From the NCBI GenBank assembly GCA_001910725.1, contig MJGA01000001.1:558001-622000 (forward strand): a DNA stretch of 64,000 nucleotides, given 5' to 3'. Position 1 is the stretch's first letter. The number at the start of each line of letters is the position of its first letter. Positions 12,187-22,414 of this stretch are shown piece after piece. The notes under the pieces are model-generated. The model was not told the DNA's origin. It searched no databases and saw nothing but the letters and a program-made list of their open reading frames with translations. The position numbers and the translations under genes were made by a program. Source of the stretch: Phanerodontia chrysosporium. Its lineage: Eukaryota; Basidiomycota; Agaricomycetes; Polyporales; Phanerochaetaceae.

Positions 12187-13004
12187 CGCTGTTGTCGACG
12201 ACGAGGGGAGGAGTGGGACGTCGTGAGAGCGATGGTGGATGCGATCCTCGGCTGAGATCGCCTGCAGGGAGAGCGTCAAGAAGGGCCGGTGTGACCACCC
12301 AGCCACGAAACAAGAAACGCGTCCGTCACATGGTCACACGCGTTCAACCGAATTGGACAACATGTCACGTGGTCGCGTTGTCCACGTGTTGTGTGCTGGT
12401 GCAGTCTTGAAGCTTGACAACCCAAGGTCTAGCTAGTGTACAATATCGCCTTCAATCCATAGAAGATGCGTGCCACCATGTTCATGAGCTGGTGTTGGAA
12501 GCTATGCTCGCTATAAGAGTATTTCCATGACATGATCTCGGACCCCGACTCCCGACAACCGCACGCAAGGGGGCTGCAGAGGCAGTTGGACAAAAACCCA
12601 AAACGAGTTGTGAGGTCCTGGAAGCTTGATGCACAGATACTTTTTGATGGTGCAACCCCTCTTGCAGGCTAGCCCAACAGCAGACTCAAAATGTCTCTCG
12701 TATAGCTATTAGGAAGGCAAGGTGACACCTCCGCAGAGACCATTCAAGGCGAGCACGTCCCTTCCAACGACACAGTAGAAGACGTGAAGCAGTTCAGTCG
12801 ATTGAGGAAAAGTAGTGCGAGCACAGAGCCTTGGTCGCAGACCAGGAGTCAAGGCATATAGACGCCCGTCTCCCTTTATACTAAAGCGCCAGATTGCCTT
12901 TCTCGGATGAACTGCATAGTACCTCAAGCCACAGCCGCCCGCGCTCGTCCGTCGGGCGATATTGTCGACAGGCGCACCTCCCGACCCCCTCAAGATCCCT
13001 CAAG
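12187..13004. promoter_or_regulatory. divergent promoter region between MRC1 and uL3
   Basis: An 818-base gap separates the divergently transcribed MRC1 and uL3 genes, so it must contain both promoters. Near the MRC1 side are two ACGCGT motifs (12317-12322 and 12338-12343) and two CACGTG E-box cores at about 12366 and 12384. The uL3 side becomes pyrimidine-rich just before the ATG. No gene is evident inside. Confidence 0.5.
12317..12343 (-). promoter_or_regulatory. paired ACGCGT (MCB-like) elements upstream of MRC1
   Basis: ACGCGT occurs at 12317-12322 and again at 12338-12343, about 130-155 bases before the MRC1 start codon. In yeasts this hexamer is the MBF (Mbp1/Swi6) site driving G1/S genes, and MRC1 is a G1/S gene there. 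A single hexamer is expected by chance about once per 4 kb; two within 27 bases is less likely. Confidence 0.4.
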
Positions 13005-14529
13005 ATGAGGTGAGTATGCCACTCTGCTGCACGAATGGACGGCTGATTGACTCTACGATCCTAGTCACCGTAAGGTCTGTAAAAATAATGTCAATTTTGT
13101 GCCAGAAGACCGAAACTGAAACTTGTCATGCACTCAGTACGAGGCTCCCCGCCACGGTTCCCTGGGTTTCCTGCCCCGCAAGCGTGCTGCGCGCCACCGT
13201 GGAAAGGTCAAGGCCTTCCCTAAGGTGCGTCGAAGTCTGGTTTCAGACTTGAAGTATGAAAGCTAAACTCGCTGGAACGATCGTGTAGGATGACCCCAAG
13301 AAGCCCGTCCACTTGACTGCTGTCATGGGCTACAAGGCCGGTATGACCCACGTCGTCCGTGACCTTGACCGTCCGGGATCCAGTGCGTGCAGAAGTTCCA
13401 TCGCCTATTGCGAATTTGCTGACAATTGACTCCATGCAGAGATGCACAAGCGTGAGGTCGTGGAGGCTGTCACCATCGTCGAGACCCCGCCGATGGTCGT
13501 TGTCGGTGTTGTTGGCTACGTCGAGACTCCCCGTGGTCTCCGCACCCTCACCACCGTCTGGGCGTCCCACCTCTCCGACGAGCTCAAGCGCCGCTTCTAC
13601 AAGAACTGGTACCGCTCGAAGAAGAAGGCCTTCACCCGCTACGCCAAGAAGGTCTCTGAGGACGGCGGCAAGTCCATTGCGCGTGAGCTCGAGCGCATCC
13701 GCAAGTACTGCACTGTTGTCCGTGTTCTTGCGCACACCCAGATCCGCAAGACCGGCCTCAGCCAGAAGAAGGCGCACCTCATGGAGATCCAGGTCAACGG
13801 TGGCTCCATCGCGGACAAGGTCGAGTTCGCGCACGGCCTCTTCGAGAAGCCCGTCCCTGTCTCCTCTGTCTTCGAGCAGGACGAGGTTGTCGATGTCATT
13901 GCGGTGACCAAGGGTCACGGTTTCGAGGGTGTCACCCACCGTTGGGGCACCAAGAAGCTTCCTCGCAAGACCCACAAGGGTCTCCGCAAGGTCGCTTGTA
14001 TCGGTGCATGGCACCCGTCCAAGGTCATGTTCTCGGTCGCGCGTGCCGGTCAAAGTGCGTATATCCCCGACCCTAACGAAAATAGAAGTTACTGACAGCA
14101 ATTTCGCGTGAACAGACGGTTACCACCACCGTACCGAGCTCAACAAGAAGATCTACCGCATCGGCTCTGGCGAGGACGCCGCCAACGCTTCCACTGAGTC
14201 CGACATCACCCAGAAGCAGATCACGCCCATGGGTGGCTTCCCTCACTACGGTATCGTCAAGAACGACTTCCTTATGCTCAAGGGCTCGATCCCCGGTACC
14301 AAGAAGCGTGTCATCACTATCCGCAAGTCTCTCATGGTCCACACTTCCCGCCGGGACCTCGAGAAGGTTCAGCTCAAGTTCATCGATACCTCCTCGAAGT
14401 TCGGTGTATGTATTATCACGCGCTCCATCCTGAGTAGATTTCTGATGCGCGTTCTGTCTATAGCACGGTGCCTTCCAGACCGCCGAAGAAAAGGCTGCGT
14501 TCCTGGGAACGCTCAAGGCCCGGGCGTGA
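13005..14529 (+). CDS. RPL3: 60S ribosomal protein uL3 (RPL3)
   Basis: Core large-subunit protein reaching the peptidyl-transferase centre. Seven exons splice to exactly 388 residues, the usual length: 13005-13009, 13065-13074, 13138-13224, 13289-13382, 13440-14054, 14116-14405 and 14464-14529. The start is [20 protein letters not shown]. The conserved [18 protein letters not shown], the central [20 protein letters not shown] (including the W-finger/His loop that is methylated in yeast) and the [12 protein letters not shown] motif are all present. It ends GTLKARA. The first coding exon is only ATGAG and the second is a 10-nt internal exon. Codon use is strongly biased to C-ending codons, as expected for a highly expressed gene. 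Divergent from MRC1. Confidence 0.97.
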
Positions 14530-15005
14530 TTTCATTCTGTATATCCTCCTCGTCTCGCTGCTTTCCTCGCACTTTCCTGTTCTTAGGCACTCATGTTCCC
14601 ATGCTATGCTCTATACTGCCAATGCCAGTCGGCGTCTGCGCTAGTTGTACTATGGATCCGAACGTGCGAGCAGAGAGTGAACGTGAAAGTGCTATGTTGC
14701 AAACTGTGTGCTCTGGCGTTGCCCGAGCGATTCGTGCGAGTCCGGGGAATGTGGCAGGCGTTGGATGAGCGCGAGGCCAATCAGAGCGAGCCAAAAACTC
14801 AGTAGGCGCCTGTACTCAACTTTGTAGAGTCCCACGACTTGCTTGAGGCGAGCTTTGCGGCTCTGCCCACACATCCACTCCCGGACGCGTCTCGAACGCT
14901 CCTCACAGCCTGTGCGCATTAGGTGCACCTCGCGGTGAGTGCGAACCGCTTCAGTCGCGCCCAGCACAGTCTCAAACCCGACCAGGATGACTGCCTGTCA
15001 TATTG
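14530..15005. other. intergenic region, uL3 3' end to PPR gene
   Basis: About 475 bases between two genes on the same strand. It should contain the uL3 3' untranslated region and the promoter of the PPR gene. No supported gene or RNA was seen. Confidence 0.5.
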
Positions 15006-17021
15006 ATGCTGAGAGCGTCCTCTCTGGGCCTCAGATGCTACCGCCACCAGTTGCATCATGGTGCTCTGCGATGTTCAGCGCAGCTGTCTTCCGCACATCG
15101 GACGCCGCGCGATGCTGCTGTACAGACTACGCCGGATGCTCCCGAACGTCCAAGTTGGTCGGAACGTCTGGCGAGGGAGTCGGGGAGCGCAGGTTCGGAA
15201 GCGCAGGAGGAGGACGGTGCAGGAGTCGGCGATGCAGGAGAGACAGGTACCGTTTCTTATCCTCCGCAGCTGCCGTCGACATGTGCCAGCGGCGTATCGG
15301 CGCCCGCGAATGGCCTCGCTCTGAACGCTCAACCCGTCCGCCGGCGACCACGCGGCCGCACATACACCCTACCCGAGCAAGTAAAGGTCAGCTCACCACG
15401 GACCGTGGCTCAAGAACTCGAAGCCGACCGACAAGCTCGCATACGTTTCGAGAAAAATATCCCTGTGGCTCTGACGTCGGTGAACCCTCGACCTCACGAG
15501 ATCCCGCGTGTCATGGCCGTTCGCTCTACTGTTACTCGTGCAGTACGCGACAAGATGGACATCAAGCCCCTTCCTTTAGCCGATGGCTGGGCCCACACGC
15601 CGGAACGCGACGAGCATCGCGGCACTCGCGCAAACCTCTTGGGTGTACTCGCGAAAACACAAGACATAGAAGCCGCATGGGACGCGTATTCCAGCCTCAT
15701 GTCTCTTCCTCGCTTCGAGGACCGCCTTCCTATTCCCTGGCAACACCTCCATCGTCTCGCCCGCCTCATCGCCTCCGTCCACCCACGCACCCGGAGTCTT
15801 TTCATCCGCCTGCTGTCCGTGGTGTCCACCATCCATAGGACCGGTGGCACCGTCCAGCTTTGGGAGTGGAACGCCCTCATAGACTTTGCTGGCAAGGGGT
15901 GGCGCAAGACCACTCTAGAGAACTTCAGAACATCGCTGGACGTATACCACGACCTTGTATCCAGCAACTCTCCAGGCACGTGCTTCGCGAGGAAGTCGGG
16001 CGACGTGGACGCGCCGCAGGACGAGCAGTCTGAAGCCAGCAGGCCGCACTGGGAACCAGACATCTGGACGTTCACCACAATATTGAATATCGCGATCAGC
16101 ACGTCCAACGTGAAGTCTGTACGCCAAGCTGCGTATATGCTGGAGAATTCCGGACACAAGCCCAACGCAGTGACGTACCTCAGCTACATCCGCTACTATA
16201 CCAAACTGGGCAAACTGCTCGGAGTTCGGTCCATCCTGGCGCAAATGGTCACCAATAACATGGAGCTTGGGCTTGATGGTGTCAACGCGTGCCTGTGGGC
16301 ATTCGGGCGCAATAATCGACTCGACATCGCCGAAGCAATATACCGTGTCCTCCGGTCTAACATGACGGAAGAGCCGGATCGCGAGGTGGAACAGCTCCGC
16401 AAGCAGCTCGACAGCGAGAACATCCGGATCCCGCGTCACATTGTTCCCGACCACATCACCTACTCGTCTCTTGCGCAGGTCTATGCCTATCGCGGCCACC
16501 TGGAAGACTGCTTGACCGTGTTCATGGACATGGTCAACGCCCTCGACCCGCCGGGCAAGAAGGAGATGGACGCCGGAGACCCAAAGCGGGCCCGCCTCTA
16601 TCTTCCTGTCTATCGCGCTATCTTCATTGGCTTCGTGCGCCACGGCAAACCTCCGCAGGCCATGCCGTCGTCGGGGATCAGATATGGTGCCGGGATGCTG
16701 GCATCGTCAGCTGAGAACGACGGCTCGCCGTGGACGCTCAAAGCCCTCGATGCGCTATTCGAGGACTTCTTGCGCATACCACGGGGGGCGGAGCCGACAG
16801 AGAACCTCATCTTTTGGATACTCACGGCATACGCCCGGGTCACCGGGGAGGACAAGGAGAAGCTTCGCGAGGTGTACCGGCTGCTCGAGGAACGCTTCGG
16901 CGGCCAGTGGGGCGGCAGGCTGGCGAGGGTGCGGGAGGCGATCTTTGCACCAGGTACCTCCGTGGACAGTTCGTCGGCTTGGGGTCGTGTAGATGCAGCG
17001 CAAGATCTTTCGTGGGGATAG
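15006..17021 (+). CDS. mitochondrial pentatricopeptide-repeat protein, 671 aa
   Basis: Single-exon protein of 671 residues. The first about 30 residues (MLRASSLGLRCYRHQLHHGA) are Arg- and Ser-rich without acidic residues, like a mitochondrial targeting peptide. The rest is alpha-helical repeat sequence with PPR signatures. Clear units include PDIWTFTTILNIAISTSNV, KPNAVTYLSYIRYYTKLGKL, LDGVNACLWAFGRNNRLDIA and PDHITYSSLAQVYAYRGHL, roughly residues 350-520. PPR proteins bind organellar RNA and act in processing, stability or translation; the target cannot be told here. The ATG at 15006 is chosen because it starts the targeting sequence. I cannot assign a specific orthologue. Confidence 0.85.
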   Translation: MLRASSLGLRCYRHQLHHGALRCSAQLSSAHRTPRDAAVQTTPDAPERPSWSERLARESGSAGSEAQEEDGAGVGDAGETGTVSYPPQLPSTCASGVSAPANGLALNAQPVRRRPRGRTYTLPEQVKVSSPRTVAQELEADRQARIRFEKNIPVALTSVNPRPHEIPRVMAVRSTVTRAVRDKMDIKPLPLADGWAHTPERDEHRGTRANLLGVLAKTQDIEAAWDAYSSLMSLPRFEDRLPIPWQHLHRLARLIASVHPRTRSLFIRLLSVVSTIHRTGGTVQLWEWNALIDFAGKGWRKTTLENFRTSLDVYHDLVSSNSPGTCFARKSGDVDAPQDEQSEASRPHWEPDIWTFTTILNIAISTSNVKSVRQAAYMLENSGHKPNAVTYLSYIRYYTKLGKLLGVRSILAQMVTNNMELGLDGVNACLWAFGRNNRLDIAEAIYRVLRSNMTEEPDREVEQLRKQLDSENIRIPRHIVPDHITYSSLAQVYAYRGHLEDCLTVFMDMVNALDPPGKKEMDAGDPKRARLYLPVYRAIFIGFVRHGKPPQAMPSSGIRYGAGMLASSAENDGSPWTLKALDALFEDFLRIPRGAEPTENLIFWILTAYARVTGEDKEKLREVYRLLEERFGGQWGGRLARVREAIFAPGTSVDSSSAWGRVDAAQDLSWG

Positions 17022-17138
17022 TACACGCTAATGTTACAGTGCTCATATAATACAAAAGTCGCAGGGAACACGGAAGCGCAAACGAGGATTGCAGCCGCAG
17101 ACGGGTGGAAACGCACAAGTCCAGTGAGTGTGCCCAAT

Positions 17139-17996
17139 TCAGATCTTTCCACCGTTCGCCTTGCGCCACTGCACAAACTCTTCCCAGCTGACGGTGCACT
17201 TCCTACTCTGGTACCGCCGCAGCTTGATGCTGCGCCGGACGTCCTCGGTTATCCGCCCGTTCCAGCCGGCTTTGCGGATAGCGCTGTCTACCGTCTCTAT
17301 CTTGTCCCAGCCCTGCTCCGGCGCGATCTGTGGGAGGTACGTCGCCGTGTACGTACGCTTGTACGCGTGCAGCGTGGGCACGGACGTCGACGAGGAGAGC
17401 GGAGAGGGCGCCTCGGACGCCGCAGACGACGTCGGGTGCGGGAAGGAGATGTATATGCCGTGGACGCCGATGGTCCAGTCTAGGTACGACGCGGCGTCTT
17501 CGAAGTCCGTGAGCAGGGACACGCTGTGCGTGGTACCCATCTGTGAGCACGAAGAGCAGCGCAGAATGGAAGCAGGCGGGACGCACTCGCATTCTAGTGT
17601 CTCCAGCTCCCATTCCTCGATCTTCCTGAACCTGGAGTCTCTGAACGCGCTGATCAGAGCGTACTCTGCGAGACCCTCGTGCAGTGGCATCGGATCGAAG
17701 TTGCCGATGCAGCCACGCAGCCTGGGTGCGCGGCCGTGGCGCGACGAGCGGGTGTTCCAGGTGACGAAGAGCGCACTGCAGTGTGGAGAGCGATTAGCAC
17801 AGCACAAGGAAGCAATGTCGTGCTCCGCGACGACGCACTACTTCTCGTCGGGGAACTTGGGCGGGAGCGGTTTCTTGTTTGTGAGCTCGCAAAAGAGGGT
17901 GTCGAAGGCGTAGAAGCAGTGCTCCGGCAGGCAGACCTGAGGCTCCTCGACGACGGGCTGCTCGGCAGCGGGATCCGCGGGCACGAGGGTCTCCAT
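17139..17996 (-). CDS. AMMECR1 domain protein
   Basis: Conserved cytosolic or nuclear protein of the AMMECR1 family, found from archaea to humans, with no agreed biochemical activity. The first exon has LPEHCFYAFDTLFCELTNKK. It splices (donor GTGCGT near 17829) to YALFVTWNTR, then the diagnostic LRGCIGNFDPMPLHEGLAEY, SAFRDSRF, SLLTDFEDAASYLDWTIGVH, TATYLPQIAPEQGWDKIETV and IKLRRYQS. The tail is VQWRKANGGKI. The start at METLVPADP (17996) gives the usual short N-terminus. An upstream in-frame Met at 18239 would add a Ser/Pro-rich extension over a pyrimidine-rich, leader-like stretch, which I think less likely. An intron separates LECEC from VSLLTDFEDA. Confidence 0.88.
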
Positions 17997-18601
17997 CCCA
18001 GACGACGGCGTGGGCTGGGAATGTGGAGACAGAGGAGGTAAAGCCTTGCTGGGAGTTGCACTGCCAAGCACCGCAGGTCGCTGCACTTGCAGAGGAGAGG
18101 ACGACCGAAAGAGAGTGAGAAGAGGGCGCTCTCCCTGCGCCCGCTCTATAATGGGCGCTACTGGCGGTTTGAAGGAGCCACGGGACGGGAGCAGAGGAAA
18201 CCTTGTCGGACGCGATCGAGCACACAGGAGTAAACTCAACGTCGTGACGAGCTCGTACTATAGTGTCATGGAATATACAGTAAAGCATGAAGCCTCAAAT
18301 ACGATAAAGTAACATAACAAGGCACGGAAGATGAGGGAGGAGAGAATCCATGGGGAATGGCGTCGGGCGTGGCATGCATGGACGAGAGTACTAAAGAGAG
18401 ACCAGAAACCCAAGATGACATGACACTAGTGAAGTATGGGAGCCAGCAGAGACTATGCGAGATGGTGGTGAGATGGAAGGATGCGAACGATAGCTGAAAG
18501 ACAACGACAGATGGCGAGAATTAGAGGAAGGAGATCGAAGACAACAGAGTAGAGTGGTGGGGGTGGCGAAAGGGGCGGCGGAAACTGTCCTCAAATGGAT
18601 G
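17997..18601. other. intergenic region, Rab 3' end to AMMECR1 promoter
   Basis: About 600 bases. The left part is probably the AMMECR1 leader and promoter; the right part is the 3' untranslated region of the Rab gene. No supported gene. Confidence 0.45.
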
Positions 18602-19963
18602 CTATACCGAACAACAGCGCCAGGAGGCAGAGGCAACGGTTGCCTGAGCTTTCTCCTCTGCGTCGGCTTGTGCTGCCCAAACCGGCGTTGTCGCGGGTGT
18701 AAGATATACGCTATCGCGTTTCTTGAGTTCATTCTCGGCCTCGATAGCGTCTTTGCGCTTGATAATAGCGGCCAATAGGGAATCGAAAAGCTGTTGGACA
18801 CCTAAAAGATTGAACGCGGGTGAGCACAATGCAGATCTTGCCTGATCCCGATGCAGTTAAAATTCGCACCTATGTCGTCCTTGGCGGATACCTCGAAAAG
18901 TTCCATGCCCTTCTCGAGTCCCCATTCTTGATCGTCTGTGTCATCAGGGTCATCGTCCTCTGCGAGCTGGCTGGTACTGCTGGCGTCACCAGGGTCTTCC
19001 ATGTCGTGTTTGGTGTGTGACGTGGGATCATCCCAGTAGTGTTTGCCCGCTGCAGAAGATCTCCTCCGCTCTTCGCTCTCGGCCGAGTGTATCCCGCGGA
19101 GGTAGTTGAGCGGGTGACGCCAGAGGAACGGGAATCATGACCGTCATCGGTCTCGGCTGAGGGAGTCAACGGCTGTTTCACGGGAAAGGAGATAGGGACG
19201 CCGCGCATGCTAGTGAAGGAAGTGAAGCGCGGCCGCATGTAGGCGAAAGTAGAAGGTGGCGGTGGAGGCGGCGGTGTTGGGGGCCGGGGCGGTGGGAACC
19301 AGCGATGCAAGGACAGTCGAGCCAAGTCAGAGGTGACTTGCCTACGTCGGTGCAGGTCTGCCTTGGAGCCGACAATGTATATGATTAGATCCGGAGAGCA
19401 GTTGCTTTTGAGTTCTGCGGAGCAGGGTACGCGTCAGTAACGGCGAACGTAGTCGATCTCGTCTGTTTTCACCTTCAAGCCATCCTCGGATGTCCTCGAA
19501 GGAGGCAGCATTTGTGATATCGTACATAAGAAGCGCGGCGTGAGCGCCGCGGTAGTACATGGGAGCCTGCAGTCTCTGTGAGCTTTGACGTGACGAAGAC
19601 GCTTTGAACGGGTCGACTCACCATGCTCCTAAACCTCTCCTGCCCTGCTGTATCCCAAAGTTGCAATCGTATCCTAATTCCATTTACATACAGTTTCTTG
19701 GAGATGAAAAGTGCCCCGGTGGTGGAGGTGGTATTCTTGGGCTCGAACTTGTTTTGGGTATATCGGTACAACAGGCTCGTCTTCCCAACGCCTAGAGGGT
19801 AGGATCGACGTGAGATAATGAGATAGGAGGCCACGAGACGCAGCAGATACACGAGGAGAGGTGAAGGAGACATACCTGTGTTGCCCATTACTACGATCTT
19901 GGCATCGACGCCCTGCTCATATTTGGCCTGCAAATAAGGATTCCGACTCAAGTGCTCTACCAT
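18602..19963 (-). CDS. Rab-family small GTPase with proline-rich insertion
   Basis: Membrane-traffic GTPase of the Rab type. It starts [20 protein letters not shown] (ATG 19963). The P-loop GNTGVGKTS is split by an intron. Switch I/II reads [13 protein letters not shown] and [31 protein letters not shown], the G4 motif GSKADL and the G5 motif EVSAK are visible, and the C-terminus WRCCSV offers a CCxx prenylation site as in Rab5-type proteins. Between G4 and G5, about 19010-19340 encodes a Pro-rich ([14 protein letters not shown]) and Ser/Thr-rich insertion absent from ordinary Rabs. The frame changes once in that insertion near 19020-19090, so an unresolved intron or an indel is there. After an intron past SAKDDIG the C-terminal helix [20 protein letters not shown] follows. 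Specific Rab subtype not assigned. Confidence 0.82.
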
Positions 19964-20563
19964 CAACCCTGCAGAAGGAGCGGAAGTCCCAGGGAGTGAA
20001 AGGCCACGTAGGGCGGGGGAAATGGGAGGGGAGGAGAGGGAACCAAGCCAAGTTATGAGCCGCTGTTACGAAGACATAGGCGCCTGGGCGAGCAAGAAGT
20101 GAACTACGTGAGCCACGTGCTCTGCTTTTGGCAAGGGTCGGCCAGGGTCGGCGTCCGGCACCGTCGCCCGGGTTCGTTCTTGCGGGCGATGCACTCTCTC
20201 TGCCTGCTATCTACGGCACAGTCGACTAGGAATGTTGTCCTGTACACCGCAGCCAAGCTACGGCAACAACCACGGCCCGCATCCTTTAAGCTCACGCCTT
20301 CCGGCATCGCCAGAGTTCACAAGGGCCATCCCCTGGAAATCAGTCCGTTATCGCGACGGAGCATCGCAATCAGCTGCAGCGTCCCGCGTCCCGCCGGCGC
20401 ACGAAGCACAATGACCACAACTTTCCACGCCTGAGCACGTAACAGGGAGAACCCTGAGCACGGTGCCGTAAACGGATGCATGCGCATACGATTTTCGTGG
20501 GTGCAGAGGTAATAAAACAGCGTAACATGACCATCCCTAGCAGTAGAAGGTACAGCGCGGCGC
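19964..20563. other. intergenic region, eS7 3' end to Rab promoter
   Basis: Exactly 600 bases between two minus-strand genes. It includes the eS7 3' untranslated region and the Rab promoter. Frames here have no recognisable content. Confidence 0.45.
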
Positions 20564-21283
20564 TTAGTCCTGCGCCTGAACAGGGAACTCGAAGACGACG
20601 TCCTTCCCTGTCAGCCGGCGGTAGACGGAAGAGAAGGAGTCGAGCTTGTACTCGAGTGATGTGGCATCCTTCGAGTCGAGGAAGCTGTACGCGGAAATAG
20701 ATTAGCACTCCCGGTCCGACGCCAGTGTCACTGCACGATGAGCACACGTACACCTTCAGGAGCCGTGAACCGTCAACGGCAACACGCGTCCTCTTGCCAA
20801 CGATCTCAGTGGGGAAGACAAGGTCCTCGAGGATCTTCTCGTGGACGCTGGTGAGAGTGCGGCTGCGGGGACGCTTCTGCACGACACGGGAGGTACGGGT
20901 GGGCTTGCGCAGCATCCGGCGCTGAGCAATGAAGACAACATGGCGGTCCGAGAACTTCTTCTCAAGCTCCCTAGTCAGCCTGTTGCAAAGCGTGTCACTA
21001 TGCCTGCTCCAAACGCGTCTCGTTCTGGATTCGGAGCGCACCTCTGCTGGATCTTGTGGAAGGCCTTGAGCTGAGGGACGGGAACGAAGATGACGATGGC
21101 CTTCTTGCCACCACGGACATCGACCTCGCGGGCAGCAGAGATCTGGAGAGGGCGGAGCTCAGCCTTGAGCTCGGGGACGTTGTTTTCGAGGTCAATCAAG
21201 GCCTGCGCGACGGCGATTTCGGTCTCATCAGGAGGAGTGGTGGGGGCGTTGGCCGTGCGGAAGATCTTGTGCTGGACGGACAT
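20564..21283 (-). CDS. RPS7: 40S ribosomal protein eS7 (RPS7)
   Basis: Small-subunit ribosomal protein, also needed for 18S rRNA maturation. The ATG at 21283 begins [20 protein letters not shown]. The conserved core follows: [80 protein letters not shown] and [18 protein letters not shown]. The last exon reads [20 protein letters not shown] and [20 protein letters not shown], stop at 20564-20566. At least two introns interrupt the coding region (near 20975-21035 and 20690-20755), and a further intron lies in the leader. Length and order match eukaryotic eS7. Confidence 0.96.
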
Positions 21284-21299
21284 GTTGAGTCTTGAGGCC

Positions 21300-21443
21300 C
21301 TGGGGACGACCGGTCAGCATCCAACCGTACCTAAGTGCATCCAACCCATTCCGCCCGCTTTTTCGCTCGTTCAACCTCCCAGCCGTCTCCTAGCCCCTCG
21401 TACCATCCACCAGCAGCATTCCGGCCTAGAGAATCCTACTCAC
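21300..21443 (-). other. putative 5' leader intron of eS7
   Basis: On the minus strand a GTGAGT donor follows GCACG at 21443. A CCCCAG acceptor ends at 21300, seventeen bases before the start codon. A 144-nt leader intron is common in fungal ribosomal protein genes. Transcript evidence is lacking. Confidence 0.45.
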
Positions 21444-22414
21444 CGTGCTTGTCGCCGACGGTTTTGTTATGCGCAACGTTGCCAAACCTCCTTCCTGGAT
21501 CTGCTGCTTAGCTAAGCAGGATGCGTCCTTTGCGGAAATGGACCCCGGAACCCAAAATAGGAAGGCCCAGATCCTCTGGCACCCCGCAGACGCGCGCTTG
21601 CGCCTAAGCTATGGTAGACGCTAGAGCCCTTGCAGCCCTTCATCTTCGTCCTCCGTCACCAGGGCCGCTTGTCTTGCTTCGCTCTAACTCCTCGCTGGAC
21701 GACACGCGAGCGATCACAAGGGCTCCTTTTTGCTGTCTCTACGATGAAATAACTATGCTGTGCCGTCACGATCGTGGGACCTCTATAACGGTTTCACGTA
21801 AAGCACTACCTATATTCACAAGGGTAATCACAAGGGTCTGGGCTAGTACATGTGTTAGAGGCGTGTCTCAAGAGAAACGTCTGGACCTGATCATGCATAC
21901 TGTCATCTCGATACCCTATCTGAACTCTTGTCCTGATTCATAGCACTGACTGTCTGCTTTTGGCCCATGTCATTGCAGCCCCTTGGCAGCCGCTTGTAAC
22001 CGGTACTGTGACAGGCAGTATACGGCGTTCCAACTGTAGCGCAATGTCAAGGGGCGCATGCGGTATTCAGGGTGCTACGACTCCGCCCAGACCCTCGTGA
22101 AGCCGCTCAGGGTATCAGCCTTCTGCAGTACAGACATCTTCCTTGAAGACTCGTGGCATCTCTGGGCAGGCATTCACTGTATAATCTCAAGGCGGGAACC
22201 TTTTCAAAGGCGTTATCCAGACATGTTAGCTCTCTCGGTGGACGGGAGAGGCGCCTATCAGCGCCACCCCGCCGGCGCTCAAGTGCTATGTTATGAGCCG
22301 CAGCGCTTGCCCGTTGCGGAAACGCAGTAAGATCAACATGCCAAACAAAATTAGCATGTCACTAATCGTATACGGCTTCATAGTAAATCAAGTAGGATGC
22401 GTTGATTTGCTGTC
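21444..22414. other. gene-poor region
   Basis: Almost 1 kb between the eS7 promoter and the 3' end of the F-box gene. Local composition is less GC-rich than the neighbouring genes. Open frames are short and unrelated to known families. Confidence 0.45.

Noticed and set aside
13220..14101. 293-residue minus-strand frame across uL3
   Set aside because: Shadow of the strongly codon-biased uL3 gene; it also ignores the uL3 introns.
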